Positions 1 through 8,667 of a stretch of DNA of 45,244 bases are shown one piece after another; position 1 is the stretch's first letter; every line of letters starts with the position of its first letter. The stretch spans positions 1 to 45,244 of the forward strand of contig CAZVIH010000072.1 in NCBI GenBank assembly GCA_964627755.1. The letters are read 5' to 3'. A program made the translations under genes and the position numbers. Source of the DNA: B10-G9 sp964627755 (GTDB lineage: Bacteria > Chloroflexota > Anaerolineae > Anaerolineales > UBA11858). Below the pieces are notes generated by a model that saw only the letters and a list, made by a program, of their open reading frames with translations, searched no databases and was not told the DNA's origin.

Positions 1-1
1 T

Positions 2-91
2 AACATTCTCATTAATCAGGGCACGGTCTTTAGCAGTCTAATACCCGCCCCAGCGGACGCTGGTTTACTCGCCGCTGAGATCATCTGTTAG
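2..91 (+). CDS. C-terminal tail of an unidentified protein (cut by window start)
   Basis: An open frame runs from base 2 without a stop to TAG at 89-91, giving 29 residues that end in ...PADAGLLAAEIIC. The gene would begin left of the window. The fragment is too short to assign a family. Thirty codons without a stop is only weak support, so this may be non-coding. Confidence 0.35.
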   Translation, partial: NILINQGTVFSSLIPAPADAGLLAAEIIC

Positions 92-118
92 TTTTCCCCG
101 TTATTTTGTTTATTGGTT

Positions 119-649
119 ATGGCAAGGAGCAAGCTCTTGAAGTTTGGAAGGATTAAACTCAAAAGGCCAGAATGGAATGACATCAAGTTTATCCAATGGC
201 TTTGGAGTGATCCTGAGACTATGAAACCAGTTGGTGGCCCAATCATACTTGATGATCAAAAAGCAAAAACTTGGTTTGAAAGAATGATAGAACCTGGTAG
301 CCCTACCGACAGTTACCGTTTGATTCTTAACCAGGATCTTATTTTTGTCGGGGAGATTAGCTTCCATCGACTTGTTCCAGAAACAATGACCGCAGATTTC
401 AATATAAAAATAGCGAATAAATATCGCAGTAAGGGTTATTCAAAGGAAGCAATGGTTTTGTTTTTGGATTATTTTTTTAATGAAATCGGAGGGCTGGTTC
501 TAAAGGATGAAGTCGCTCTGGAAAATACACTAGGACAACAAGCGTTATTAAGTTTTGGATTCAAGCATGATCCTACTGCAAAAGAGGTTTTCATGTTAAA
601 AATCACGAGAGAACAATTTAATAATCTGTATCAGGATTTACATTATTGA
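119..649 (+). CDS. GNAT family N-acetyltransferase (RimJ/RimL-like)
   Basis: Predicted cytoplasmic acetyl-CoA dependent N-acetyltransferase of 176 residues, the usual length for single-domain GNAT proteins. The acetyl-CoA loop motif A is seen at residues 103-112 (RSKGYSKEAM, matching the R/Q-x-x-G-x-G/A pattern), followed by the N...A...FGF pattern of motif B near residues 136-149. The N-terminal WSDPETM element resembles RimJ/RimL-type enzymes acting on protein N-termini or small molecules; the substrate is unknown. I chose ATG at 119; an in-frame TTG lies at 113. Neither has a clear Shine-Dalgarno. No neighbour suggests a pathway. Confidence 0.75.
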   Translation: MARSKLLKFGRIKLKRPEWNDIKFIQWLWSDPETMKPVGGPIILDDQKAKTWFERMIEPGSPTDSYRLILNQDLIFVGEISFHRLVPETMTADFNIKIANKYRSKGYSKEAMVLFLDYFFNEIGGLVLKDEVALENTLGQQALLSFGFKHDPTAKEVFMLKITREQFNNLYQDLHY

Positions 650-843
650 GGGGGCAGGCTAACCCCCGCTCCACCTGACAGCCGGTAAGGATCGCTGCGC
701 TCACGACCAGGATAATGGTACCGATGACCGGAGTGAAGAGGCCGGGAAGACCCGGCTGCAGGTGAGCTCTATCCGTTATGCCCAAATGAAAAGATGAAAA
801 GGGTTAGAATTATCAAACGCAAACAAAAACGGAGCATTCAGAT

Positions 844-2826
844 ATGAAAAAATCAACTGTAGTTGTGATCGCCTTTGGGATCTTCTTTCTCTTCTTGATT
901 CAAATGGCTGGTTCACTGGTCGAATCTATCTATATTCTGGATCTGATGAATACTTCTCTGGATGAGAAAGCGCTGGGATTGCTGTTCTTCTTTTCACCAG
1001 TTTTTATATTTTTTACACCCAAAAAACGTCCAGCTCAGACAGTCTGGATTTTATTTGGGCTGCTTTTCCTGGCTCGCGGCCTCACACCCTATCTAAATAC
1101 TCTGGGACGTATGTTAACATCCGGGATTGGCACGGGCACTGCCTTGATGCTGTTTCCCTTCCTGATGACCGCCAGATCAGATGATGATCCCAGCGGTTAT
1201 CAAAGCCTGGAGATTTCTGCCGGGCTTGCCCTGTCGATTGGTTTTTCTGCTTTTCTGAGGACAATAAATTACGGCTTGGATTACTCCCTTCATGCGGAAG
1301 GGAGCTGGGTCGGCTGGGTATTAGGCATCATATTGGGATTTATGCTGTCTTCCCTGGATTGGAACACCTCGGATAAAGACCAAACCAGTACCAAACCTGT
1401 AACCCTGGCTCTGACCGGGATTTTCCTGGTTATTGGCCTGACCTGGTTTGCATTTTCTGCGCCGTCGGTTATCGCTCGCTGGACAGAAGCTGATTACAAT
1501 CTGACCGTCATGATTGTAAGTCTGTTGGCTCTGGCCTGGGTTGGTATATTTCTGGGCAAATCTGAATGGTTGGGTAAAATCTCACCGACAATAATCCTGA
1601 TTTGGAACTTAATGTTCACCCTGGCTTTGCTTTTGACAATTCTGGCTCATCAAGTTCCTTTCCCGCAGACCCCGGATTCCCTGGCCGTTGTGGTTGGCAC
1701 TCCTGGCTGGATCCAGCAGCTGCCTCTGATTTTATTGCTGCTGCTTTTCCCGGTCATTTTTATTGACCTGCGTATCTTCTCTCACCAGATCATCAAAGCA
1801 AATCCAAAACCCCGTGATCTTATTCCAGGCCTGCTGCTGGGGAGTCTCTCTCTGGTCGTTTTGGTCTTTATGTATATTTTCACCAATGTGTGGGGGTATA
1901 TTGAGCCGGTAAGTCCCTGGTTCCGGAATAAATTCTGGCTGCCTTACTTGCTGATGTCCGGGCTGATCACTACGCTCATCGGCTGGAAAGGGTTGAGCAA
2001 GATCGGTAAGAAACCGGAAAGGAAGAGTGATTCTTTCTGGGGATGGCTAATTTTCCTCTCTATCGTTTTTTTGGCTACTGCGGGCAGCACCCTGTATACC
2101 ACCAGGATCCGGATCTTTGAACCCCGAAAGGGATCTCTTGTGGCCATGACTTACAACATCCAGCAGGCAAATGATGATTATGGGGAGAGATCTTATCAAA
2201 AGCAGCTGGCCCTTATCCAGCGGGTTGAGCCTGATATCCTCGTCTTACAGGAATCAGATTCAAGTAGGATTTCCCTGAATAATAATGATTTTGTGCGGTA
2301 TTACGCAGGCAAGTTGGGCTACTATTCTTATTATGGACCGATGACAACCACCGGGACATACGGAACGGCGATTTTATCAAGGTACCCTCTTCAAAATCCA
2401 CAAACGATATTCACATTCAGCGACCAGGACGAAATTGGCACTGCAAGGGCTGAAATTGAAATAGATGGAGAGCTTTTTACGATTTACAATGTCCATCCCG
2501 ATGGCTCGGACACAGCCATGCTTGTTTGGGCTGAATCACTCCTGAAGGATTCAAAAGATAAAATTAACGTCATTATCCTGGGGGATTTCAACTTACGGGA
2601 TTATGAGGAAGCCTACCAGCTGATAGCCAGCGTGTATACAAACGCCTGGGAATCCGTCTACCCATCCAAAATCGGCCCGGACGGTACGGATATGTCCGGG
2701 GAAAATCGGATCGACCATATTTTCCTGTCTCAATCACTAGTTGTGCGTAATCCAGTTTATATCTTGCCTCCTGAATCAGCAACGGATCATCCTGTTCATT
2801 GGGCTGAAATAGTCTGGAAGGAATAA
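844..2826 (+). CDS. Polytopic membrane protein with C-terminal EEP phosphodiesterase domain (Cwh43/PGAP2IP-like)
   Basis: A 660-residue protein. About residues 1-420 form roughly ten or more hydrophobic segments; residues 435-660 are an endonuclease/exonuclease/phosphatase domain. All expected catalytic elements are visible: N438 (MTYNIQ), E470 (LQESD), H551 (NVHPDG), D581 and N583 (GDFN), D624-H625 (RIDHIF) and D648-H649 (TDHP). The domain should hydrolyse a phosphodiester with a divalent metal, probably at the membrane face. The stretch around SRISLNNNDFVRYY and YYGPMTTTGTYG resembles, from memory, the C-terminal part of eukaryotic Cwh43/PGAP2IP proteins, which remodel GPI lipids. That hints at a lipid head-group substrate rather than DNA (inference). 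A GGAG lies about 9 bases before ATG. It appears monocistronic. Confidence 0.8.
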   Translation: MKKSTVVVIAFGIFFLFLIQMAGSLVESIYILDLMNTSLDEKALGLLFFFSPVFIFFTPKKRPAQTVWILFGLLFLARGLTPYLNTLGRMLTSGIGTGTALMLFPFLMTARSDDDPSGYQSLEISAGLALSIGFSAFLRTINYGLDYSLHAEGSWVGWVLGIILGFMLSSLDWNTSDKDQTSTKPVTLALTGIFLVIGLTWFAFSAPSVIARWTEADYNLTVMIVSLLALAWVGIFLGKSEWLGKISPTIILIWNLMFTLALLLTILAHQVPFPQTPDSLAVVVGTPGWIQQLPLILLLLLFPVIFIDLRIFSHQIIKANPKPRDLIPGLLLGSLSLVVLVFMYIFTNVWGYIEPVSPWFRNKFWLPYLLMSGLITTLIGWKGLSKIGKKPERKSDSFWGWLIFLSIVFLATAGSTLYTTRIRIFEPRKGSLVAMTYNIQQANDDYGERSYQKQLALIQRVEPDILVLQESDSSRISLNNNDFVRYYAGKLGYYSYYGPMTTTGTYGTAILSRYPLQNPQTIFTFSDQDEIGTARAEIEIDGELFTIYNVHPDGSDTAMLVWAESLLKDSKDKINVIILGDFNLRDYEEAYQLIASVYTNAWESVYPSKIGPDGTDMSGENRIDHIFLSQSLVVRNPVYILPPESATDHPVHWAEIVWKE

Positions 2827-2942
2827 CGAGAAAATGAGTAATAATAGGGCGATAGCACCCAAAGACGCTTTCTTGTGTTGTTAAGGACAGGCATTAAGAT
2901 ATTCCTTCAATATAAGTACAGATAACCAGGAGGTTTTTCCCC

Positions 2943-4175
2943 ATGGAAGAAACGAACTTTAAAATATATGGCTACCGCTGGGTGGTATTGCTCGTTTTTA
3001 TGTTAGTTGTTGCTGTTAACCAGCTCTTATGGATCACCTTTGCGCCGATCACGGGCGCTGCTGCCGAATATTATGGTGTCTCCGATCTCAGCATCGGTCT
3101 GTTATCGATGAGTTTTATGATCGTTTATATTGTCATATCGATACCTGCTTCCTGGGTGATCGACACCTACGGCATTCGAGTCGCCGTTGGCATCGGTGTC
3201 GGTTTAACAGGAATCTTCGGCTTGCTGCGGGGCCTCCTGGCAGATAATTTCACCTTTGTGCTCTTAGCCCAGATCGGGATTGCCATTGGTCAGCCTTTTA
3301 TCCTCAACGCCATCACCACTGTGGCTGCGCGCTGGTTTCCGATCCGGGAGCGCGCTACAGCTGCCGGCCTTGGATCCCTGGCCATGTACCTGGGTATTAT
3401 TGTAGCCCTTGTCCTGACGCCTTATCTCACGGTCCAATCTCAGATCAGCGGTATGCTGCTCAGCTATGGAGTTGGATCAATGATCAGTGTTGTGGTGTTT
3501 TTTGTCTTGATCAAAGAACGCCCACCCACACCACCCTGCCGGCCTGACCAGGAAGAACGCTCCCTGGTATTTAATGGACTGAAGGATTCTCTGCGGATTA
3601 GGGATTTTATTTTCCTCCTGGTGGTCTTTTTTGTAGGGCTGGGCGTTTTCAACGCAGTTACCACATGGATCGAGGATATTGTCCGGCCCAGGGGTTTCTC
3701 TATCATCGAGGCTGGTAATATTGGAGGTCTGATGATCCTGGGAGGCATTATCGGGGCAGTTGTCATTCCCTTGCTCTCGGACCACTACCGCAAAAGAACA
3801 CCATATTTATTATTAGCATTGCTGGGCGCGACTGTGGGGCTGGTGGGCATCACCTTTGCTGCAAGCTACTGGCTTTTGCTGATTGCGGCGTTTGTGTTTG
3901 GTTTTTTCCTGTTAAGCGCGGGTCCGGTTGGCTTTCAATACGCTGCTGAAATTACCCATCCCACCCCTGAAGGTACCTCGAACGGCCTGCTTTTGCTGAT
4001 GGGGCAAATTTCGGGTATTGTTTTTATCTTCGGCATGGATTTGTTTAAATCCCCTAATACAGGATCAATGACAATGCCGCTGCTGGTGATGATCGGCCTG
4101 ATGGTCTTAAGCTTGGGCTTTGTGATCAGGCTTAAAGAAGCAGCGACCTTATTGGTTGGAGATGGTCAGGATTAA
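2943..4175 (+). CDS. Major facilitator superfamily transporter (FLVCR-like subgroup)
   Basis: A 410-residue polytopic protein with about twelve hydrophobic segments and a polar central loop near residues 190-215, the normal MFS layout. The N-terminal half carries W-x-T-F-A-P, SIGLLSMSFM and PASWVIDTYG, a pattern resembling the FLVCR-like subgroup of MFS carriers. Loops with short basic motifs such as SDHYRKRTP (near residue 279) fit the conserved 2-3/8-9 loop motif. The substrate cannot be read from sequence. An excellent AGGAGG Shine-Dalgarno at 2928-2933 sets the ATG at 2943. A hairpin terminator follows the stop codon, so it is probably a single-gene transcript. Confidence 0.85.
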   Translation: MEETNFKIYGYRWVVLLVFMLVVAVNQLLWITFAPITGAAAEYYGVSDLSIGLLSMSFMIVYIVISIPASWVIDTYGIRVAVGIGVGLTGIFGLLRGLLADNFTFVLLAQIGIAIGQPFILNAITTVAARWFPIRERATAAGLGSLAMYLGIIVALVLTPYLTVQSQISGMLLSYGVGSMISVVVFFVLIKERPPTPPCRPDQEERSLVFNGLKDSLRIRDFIFLLVVFFVGLGVFNAVTTWIEDIVRPRGFSIIEAGNIGGLMILGGIIGAVVIPLLSDHYRKRTPYLLLALLGATVGLVGITFAASYWLLLIAAFVFGFFLLSAGPVGFQYAAEITHPTPEGTSNGLLLLMGQISGIVFIFGMDLFKSPNTGSMTMPLLVMIGLMVLSLGFVIRLKEAATLLVGDGQD

Positions 4176-4211
4176 ATCGCCTTCCTGTCAAATTCATTCT
4201 CGAGTTTGTCA

Positions 4212-4256
4212 CAAACACCTGATCCCGGTTTCTACCCGGGGTCAGGCGTTTGTTTT
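4212..4256 (+). terminator. Rho-independent terminator after the MFS gene
   Basis: Arms around AAACACCTGATCCCGG (from 4213) and CCGGGGTCAGGCGTTT pair over about 16 positions with two G-U pairs, closed by a short TTTCTA loop, followed by GTTTTC. It lies 37 bases after the MFS stop codon. Confidence 0.7.
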
Positions 4257-4656
4257 CTGGACTGTCCTTTCATAACCGAGTCATCCAGAACAACCCGAAC
4301 GGTCCACCCTGATAAGTCTGTCAGATCATGGCGGGCTTTTTGATTCAGACTTTTGGATGAGGTCAATCCCCTCCGAAGGAGGATGTACTGCAGAAAGGCT
4401 TGAGATAGAATTTAGAATAAGCTCTTTTTTATCCCCTTAAGGAATCGATTTTTTCAGGCACTGGAGAGGCCTGGAATGTTTTACTCCCGGTGATCGAAAA
4501 TGAATTCCAGCTCCCCCATCTTGGAGATGGATGGAAGAGCTGGAATAGCCACATGCTTGTTCACTGGCACATTCCAACCGAAAAACAGGTTACGAGAGTC
4601 TGTGGTGGAGTACAGGTTCTATCAAACCTAGAAAATTTTCATCCTGGAGGATCTCG
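4257..4656. other. 400-bp intergenic stretch with one nested hairpin
   Basis: No convincing gene is seen here. The one structured element is a nested inverted repeat: ATTCCAGCTC at 4504-4513 pairs with GAGCTGGAAT at 4537-4546, and CCATC at 4516-4520 pairs with GATGG at 4526-4530 inside it. There is no poly-T tail, so it is not an ordinary terminator. A 62-codon frame over 4490-4678 runs into the next gene's start and is not credible. Confidence 0.4.
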
Positions 4657-5379
4657 ATGGAAAAGAAACTCTTATTGATGTTCCTTCTCATAATTATTTT
4701 ATTGGCGGCTTGTTCAGGTCAGGCCACACCAACCCCTGAACAGACCACACCGGCCTCAAAACTGCCCAACCCGGCTTCTGGGTATTGTGAGGAAGCTGGT
4801 GGTACCCTGAAAATCCGCACGGCCGAGGATGGAAGCCAGTCTGGCCTGTGTATTTTCCCCAATGGAAGCGAGTGTGATGAATGGGCATTTTTCCGGGGTG
4901 AATGTGCTCCTGCGGAACAAGAAGAACCGGCTGCGGAGGAACTGGATCCCGGCTGGGCCCTGTATCAAGATCCAAAGATGGGCTTTTATTTTCAATATCC
5001 TGCTGACGCCGCCATTCAACTAGACAGCAATGGATACAGCATCTATGTCAATGGACCGGTGGTAGATAATAACTCCTGGCCTTTTTTCATGATCAGCTAC
5101 CCAACCGATCGGGAGGAATACCACGTCCCTGAAGGGGCTGATCTGAAAACATGGCTGATCGACCATAACCTCTATCTAGATCAACCCCGTCCTGATCGGA
5201 AGATCGCTGGTCTACAGGCAGTCCATTCCTATTATCCGGGTGGGCAGCAATCCTATGCGGGAGACCGCTACTATTTTGTCCAGCAGGGGCAAATGTTTGT
5301 GATCGGCATTCTGCACACCGGCGACCGGGAGGATTGGGAGTTGTACAATCATTTTTTGGATAGTTTTAAATTTGAATAG
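4657..5379 (+). CDS. Lipoprotein with DUF333 domain and PsbP-like C-terminal domain
   Basis: A 240-residue secreted lipoprotein. The signal peptide has KK at residues 3-4, a hydrophobic core and lipobox LAAC with lipidated C19. A short Thr/Pro-rich linker follows. Residues about 38-82 match the small Cys-containing DUF333 domain (NPASGYCEEAGG, then GSQSGLCIFPNGSECDEW). The remainder, about 98-240 (YQDPKMGFYFQYP to HFLDSFKFE), resembles the PsbP/MOG1-type fold common in Chloroflexota lipoproteins. Function is unknown; it should sit on the outer face of the membrane. GGAGG lies 7 bases before ATG. The next gene begins 9 bases downstream, so the two are cotranscribed. Confidence 0.8.
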   Translation: MEKKLLLMFLLIIILLAACSGQATPTPEQTTPASKLPNPASGYCEEAGGTLKIRTAEDGSQSGLCIFPNGSECDEWAFFRGECAPAEQEEPAAEELDPGWALYQDPKMGFYFQYPADAAIQLDSNGYSIYVNGPVVDNNSWPFFMISYPTDREEYHVPEGADLKTWLIDHNLYLDQPRPDRKIAGLQAVHSYYPGGQQSYAGDRYYFVQQGQMFVIGILHTGDREDWELYNHFLDSFKFE

Positions 5380-5388
5380 GAGAACATT

Positions 5389-6321
5389 ATGTCAAATTAT
5401 CTGGATCGTAAGATAACCCGCGGGGTCTGGTTTTTGCTCATCTTAGGTATGATTGTATGCACTGGCTGCGCGCTACCATCCTCCTCTCCGGTTGGGACTT
5501 CCCCGACCCAAGCTCAGGATCAGGAAGCTGCCTTGCCCTATTTTGGCCTGGATTTTCCAACGGATCAGGTCCAGCGTTTTGCCCCTGCTATTTTTAAAGA
5601 GGAAATGCATGCGCCTCCCATTTTCACTCCGGATGGCAGGGAGGTCTATTGGAGTTTAATGGATAAACCCGGGGGTGTGCGATTCATGAAGATCGAAAAT
5701 GGAGCCTGGACAGAGCCAGCTCCGGCTCCTTTTGACCGCATAAAACTGGGTGACTCTCCATTTATTTCTTCTGATGGAACTCATTTGCTGTTTCTATCTT
5801 GGTCAGGAAGTACTGAAACCATCCGACAGGTTGATAGGGCTGATGGTAAATGGGGATCTCCTCAAAAGCTTCCGGATGAAGTGAATGGTAATGGAGCCCA
5901 TTGGCAGGCCTCCATGGCCGATAATGGCAATCTGTATTTTGGCTCTGCCGGGAAAGTATATTTTTCTGCGTTGGAGAACGACACTTATACGGTCGCTGAA
6001 GTTATGAAGTTGTTTGATAATACAGATAATTCCTATACGGGTTCGCCATTTATTGCCCCTGATGAAAGCTATCTGATCTTTGACTACGCAGAGGGAGGAA
6101 CTGCCTACACCGATCTTTTTATCACATTCAGAAATGAAGCTGGGGGGTGGGATAAACCTGTTGCCCTGGATGTTTTAAACAGCGGACTGCATGAACTCTA
6201 TGCTAATGTCTCTCCGAATGGTCGATTCCTGATCTTCTTGAGCAACCGCACTGGTGGTATTCTGCTTCCCTATTGGGTGGATGCGGGCATCATAGAGGAT
6301 TATAGATCTCAGAGTGAATAA
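5389..6321 (+). CDS. Lipoprotein with WD40-like (PD40/TolB-type) beta-propeller repeats
   Basis: A 310-residue secreted protein. The N-terminus is basic then hydrophobic and ends in CTGC, a plausible lipobox with C27 although Cys at -3 is unusual. The mature part has repeated propeller strands of PD40 type: HAPPIFTPDGREVYWS, DSPFISSDGTHLLFLS, GSPFIAPDESYLIFDY and LYANVSPNGRFLIFLS. The number of visible repeats (four to five) suggests a small or partial propeller. It probably binds a ligand or partner outside the cell; no catalytic residues are apparent. AGGAG precedes ATG by about 6 bases, and the gene follows the DUF333 lipoprotein by 9 bases. Confidence 0.78.
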   Translation: MSNYLDRKITRGVWFLLILGMIVCTGCALPSSSPVGTSPTQAQDQEAALPYFGLDFPTDQVQRFAPAIFKEEMHAPPIFTPDGREVYWSLMDKPGGVRFMKIENGAWTEPAPAPFDRIKLGDSPFISSDGTHLLFLSWSGSTETIRQVDRADGKWGSPQKLPDEVNGNGAHWQASMADNGNLYFGSAGKVYFSALENDTYTVAEVMKLFDNTDNSYTGSPFIAPDESYLIFDYAEGGTAYTDLFITFRNEAGGWDKPVALDVLNSGLHELYANVSPNGRFLIFLSNRTGGILLPYWVDAGIIEDYRSQSE

Positions 6322-6528
6322 CTTACTCCTGACAGAGATCATCCAAGGATGCGCTTTTAAGAATAACTCCGGATATTTCCATGTTAAAGGAATTGAATCT
6401 TCTTGACTGGAAATAGTAAAACCCGTTGATATTCCTGGTGTGTTCTCTCTGTGGCCCAAGCATAGGGTTAACCAAACGGAATTGGATGAACAGTCCTCAG
6501 ACAACGAAAATAGATCTGGAAGGCTAGT

Positions 6529-7626
6529 TTGAAATCTATCATTTGTTTCCGAATGGAGTTGGTATTGATCCCGATCGCACTGCTGCTAACTGGATGCGGT
6601 TCAGAGAAGTCAGGTGGATCATTCTTTGCTCGACTATTAACCAGCTCAGATGCATTTCAGAAGTCTGCGAAACTAGATCCAACCTCAACCCCGATTCCAC
6701 TGCCGACGCTGCATCCTCTGGTCAATCAGTTTGAAAATACAGAATCGAATGGACCAATTTACAGTATTGCCTGGTCACCCGATGGCAAAATGCTGGTTTC
6801 AACTGGGTACAAGCAGTTAATACTCTGGGATGCCCGAATAAATACAGAATTGGCTACTCTAGAAGGGCACAGAAGTTTTGTGTGGGGTGTTGCCTGGGCC
6901 CCTGACGGGAAAACATTTGCTTCTGCAAGCAGGGATGGAACAGTGCGGATTTGGGACGCTGTTTCTTATCAAGAATTGACCGTCCTGGACGCTGGGGAAG
7001 CTTTTTGTGTAGCCTGGTCGCCAAATGGGCAGCAGTTGGTTTCGGGGACAACAAGCGGCAGGGTGACTATCTGGAATCTTGGTTCAGGAGAGACGAGCCA
7101 AAATTGGAGGGGAAACACCCTGATCATCAGCGTTGTCTGGTCACCGGATGGAGCTACTATCGCTGCCGGGCAGTGGGATGGCAGGATCCTCCTGTGGGAT
7201 GTAAAGACTGGTCAACAACTGCCCACCCTGATTGGCACGGAAGCTCGAAGTGATGTGAACGGCCTAGCCTGGTCACCGGATGGACGTGTTCTGGCATCAG
7301 CACATCAAGACGGCAAAATCCGCTTATGGGATGTTGAGAACAGCATCCTGCTGCGAACTATTGAAAGTCACGGCGGCTGGGAGAGAGGAATCACCTGGTC
7401 ACCGGATGGGCGCATGCTGGCCTCAGTAGGGGATGATGCCCAGTTGCGTATTTGGGATCCGGGTTCCGGCGTGTTATTATCCAAAGCCAGGGCTAATTTC
7501 TCCCCGCTCTGGAGTGCTGCCTGGTCACCAGATGGCACTAAAATCGCTGTTGGGAGCGGTAAATATGATGCGCCTCAGGATCATGGTACTCTTATCATCT
7601 GGGGTGTTCCCAGCTCAGGAAATTAA
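6529..7626 (+). CDS. Seven-bladed WD40 repeat lipoprotein
   Basis: A 365-residue protein: signal peptide with lipobox LTGC (C23), a short Thr/Pro linker, then seven WD40 repeats, each with a WSPDG/WAPDG turn and an LWD/IWD-type end (for example SPDGRVLASAHQDGKIRLWD). Seven repeats make a complete propeller, so the gene looks intact. It is likely an extracellular protein-binding scaffold. I chose TTG at 6529 because CTGGAAGG lies just upstream and because the first eight residues supply the basic n-region; ATG at 6553 is the alternative and would remove the Lys. It is the third propeller/lipoprotein gene in a row but is separated from the previous one by 207 bases. Confidence 0.82.
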   Translation: MKSIICFRMELVLIPIALLLTGCGSEKSGGSFFARLLTSSDAFQKSAKLDPTSTPIPLPTLHPLVNQFENTESNGPIYSIAWSPDGKMLVSTGYKQLILWDARINTELATLEGHRSFVWGVAWAPDGKTFASASRDGTVRIWDAVSYQELTVLDAGEAFCVAWSPNGQQLVSGTTSGRVTIWNLGSGETSQNWRGNTLIISVVWSPDGATIAAGQWDGRILLWDVKTGQQLPTLIGTEARSDVNGLAWSPDGRVLASAHQDGKIRLWDVENSILLRTIESHGGWERGITWSPDGRMLASVGDDAQLRIWDPGSGVLLSKARANFSPLWSAAWSPDGTKIAVGSGKYDAPQDHGTLIIWGVPSSGN

Positions 7627-7779
7627 CGACCATCTTGAGAAGAATAAATGTTATAGTTTGGATATAAGTGCGGAAATCCCAGGAAAGGGCTCCGTGTTAA
7701 AAAACCTACTTCTTGCTCACAGCAAGATCCGAGTTTTATTATAGAACTCAGTGAGGCAAATTATGGACAGGAATAATTT

Positions 7780-8667
7780 ATGAAAATAGCTTCAATTCAC
7801 TTGGATGGAGATGAAATTGCCTGTATAAAGATGGATGATGGATATATACCAATCCCTCTCATTAACCAGCGGTTCCAAAAAGATTGGCCTGCTGATCTGT
7901 TATCCATTCTCATAAGTGATAAGTTACAAGAGGTTAATGATTGGTTCCAAATAAATAGTGATAATTTATCCACTGATTTCAAAGAACTATCTATTTCTGA
8001 TGAATCAGTCTCGTATGCGCCTCTCTATCGCCATCCCCGGAAGATCTGGGGGATCGGTTTGAATTACAAAGCCCATGCCGAAGATCTCTCTGCAAAATTG
8101 CCTGATACTGAACCGGCCAGTTTTATGAAGCCCGATACAACTATCATCGGGCATAAAGAAACCATTAAAATACCGGAGCTTTCCCAAAGAACCACCGGTG
8201 AGGCTGAACTGGGTTTGGTGTTTGGAAAAAAATGTCGAAACGTACGCCGAGAAGACTGGCAAACGGTGATCGCCGGTTTCACAACCATAATCGACATGAC
8301 GGCAGAAGATATTCTGAAGAGGAATCCACGCAATCTGACCCAGGCCAAAAGTTTTGACACCTTTTTCAGTTTTGGACCGATTTTTTATACTTTTGATGAA
8401 GTGGAGGATTTATTCCAGTTAGTGGTAAAAACCATTCTCAATGGCAAAATACAGGCTGAAAATATTATCGACAATATGACATTTCCACTTGATTATCTTG
8501 TCGCTTATCACTCTCAAATCATGACTATGCTGCCGGGAGATATCCTTTCAACGGGGACTCCGGGCGCGGCAGTATTACAACACGGTGATCGGATAGAATG
8601 CCGGCTGGGGGATTTCCATCCCTTGAGTAATCAGGTAAGTGACTTGAAAATCGAAAGGAAAAGATGA
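7780..8667 (+). CDS. Fumarylacetoacetate hydrolase (FAH) family protein
   Basis: A 295-residue cytoplasmic enzyme of the FAH superfamily, which hydrolyses, decarboxylates or hydrates oxo-acids using Mg2+ or Mn2+. Family hallmarks: GIGLNYKAHAEDL after a divergent N-terminal domain, FMKPDTTIIGH, the metal ligands in GEAELGLVFGK and the later Asp in IDMTAEDI, AKSFDTFFSFGP, and STGTPGAAVLQHGD. The usual NDVTARD is replaced by IDMTAED, which marks a side branch; the ligand Asp is kept. The specific substrate is unknown. AGGAA precedes ATG by about 9 bases. The stop overlaps the start of the next gene, so the two are translationally coupled. Confidence 0.82.
   Translation: MKIASIHLDGDEIACIKMDDGYIPIPLINQRFQKDWPADLLSILISDKLQEVNDWFQINSDNLSTDFKELSISDESVSYAPLYRHPRKIWGIGLNYKAHAEDLSAKLPDTEPASFMKPDTTIIGHKETIKIPELSQRTTGEAELGLVFGKKCRNVRREDWQTVIAGFTTIIDMTAEDILKRNPRNLTQAKSFDTFFSFGPIFYTFDEVEDLFQLVVKTILNGKIQAENIIDNMTFPLDYLVAYHSQIMTMLPGDILSTGTPGAAVLQHGDRIECRLGDFHPLSNQVSDLKIERKR

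Noticed and set aside
622..780. Minus-strand open stretch with a hydrophobic segment ending in LTGC, like a lipoprotein signal peptide
   Set aside because: It has no good start or ribosome site, is under 60 codons, and stops soon after the lipobox-like motif. The region also holds a GC-rich inverted repeat (672-764), which explains the pattern as well.
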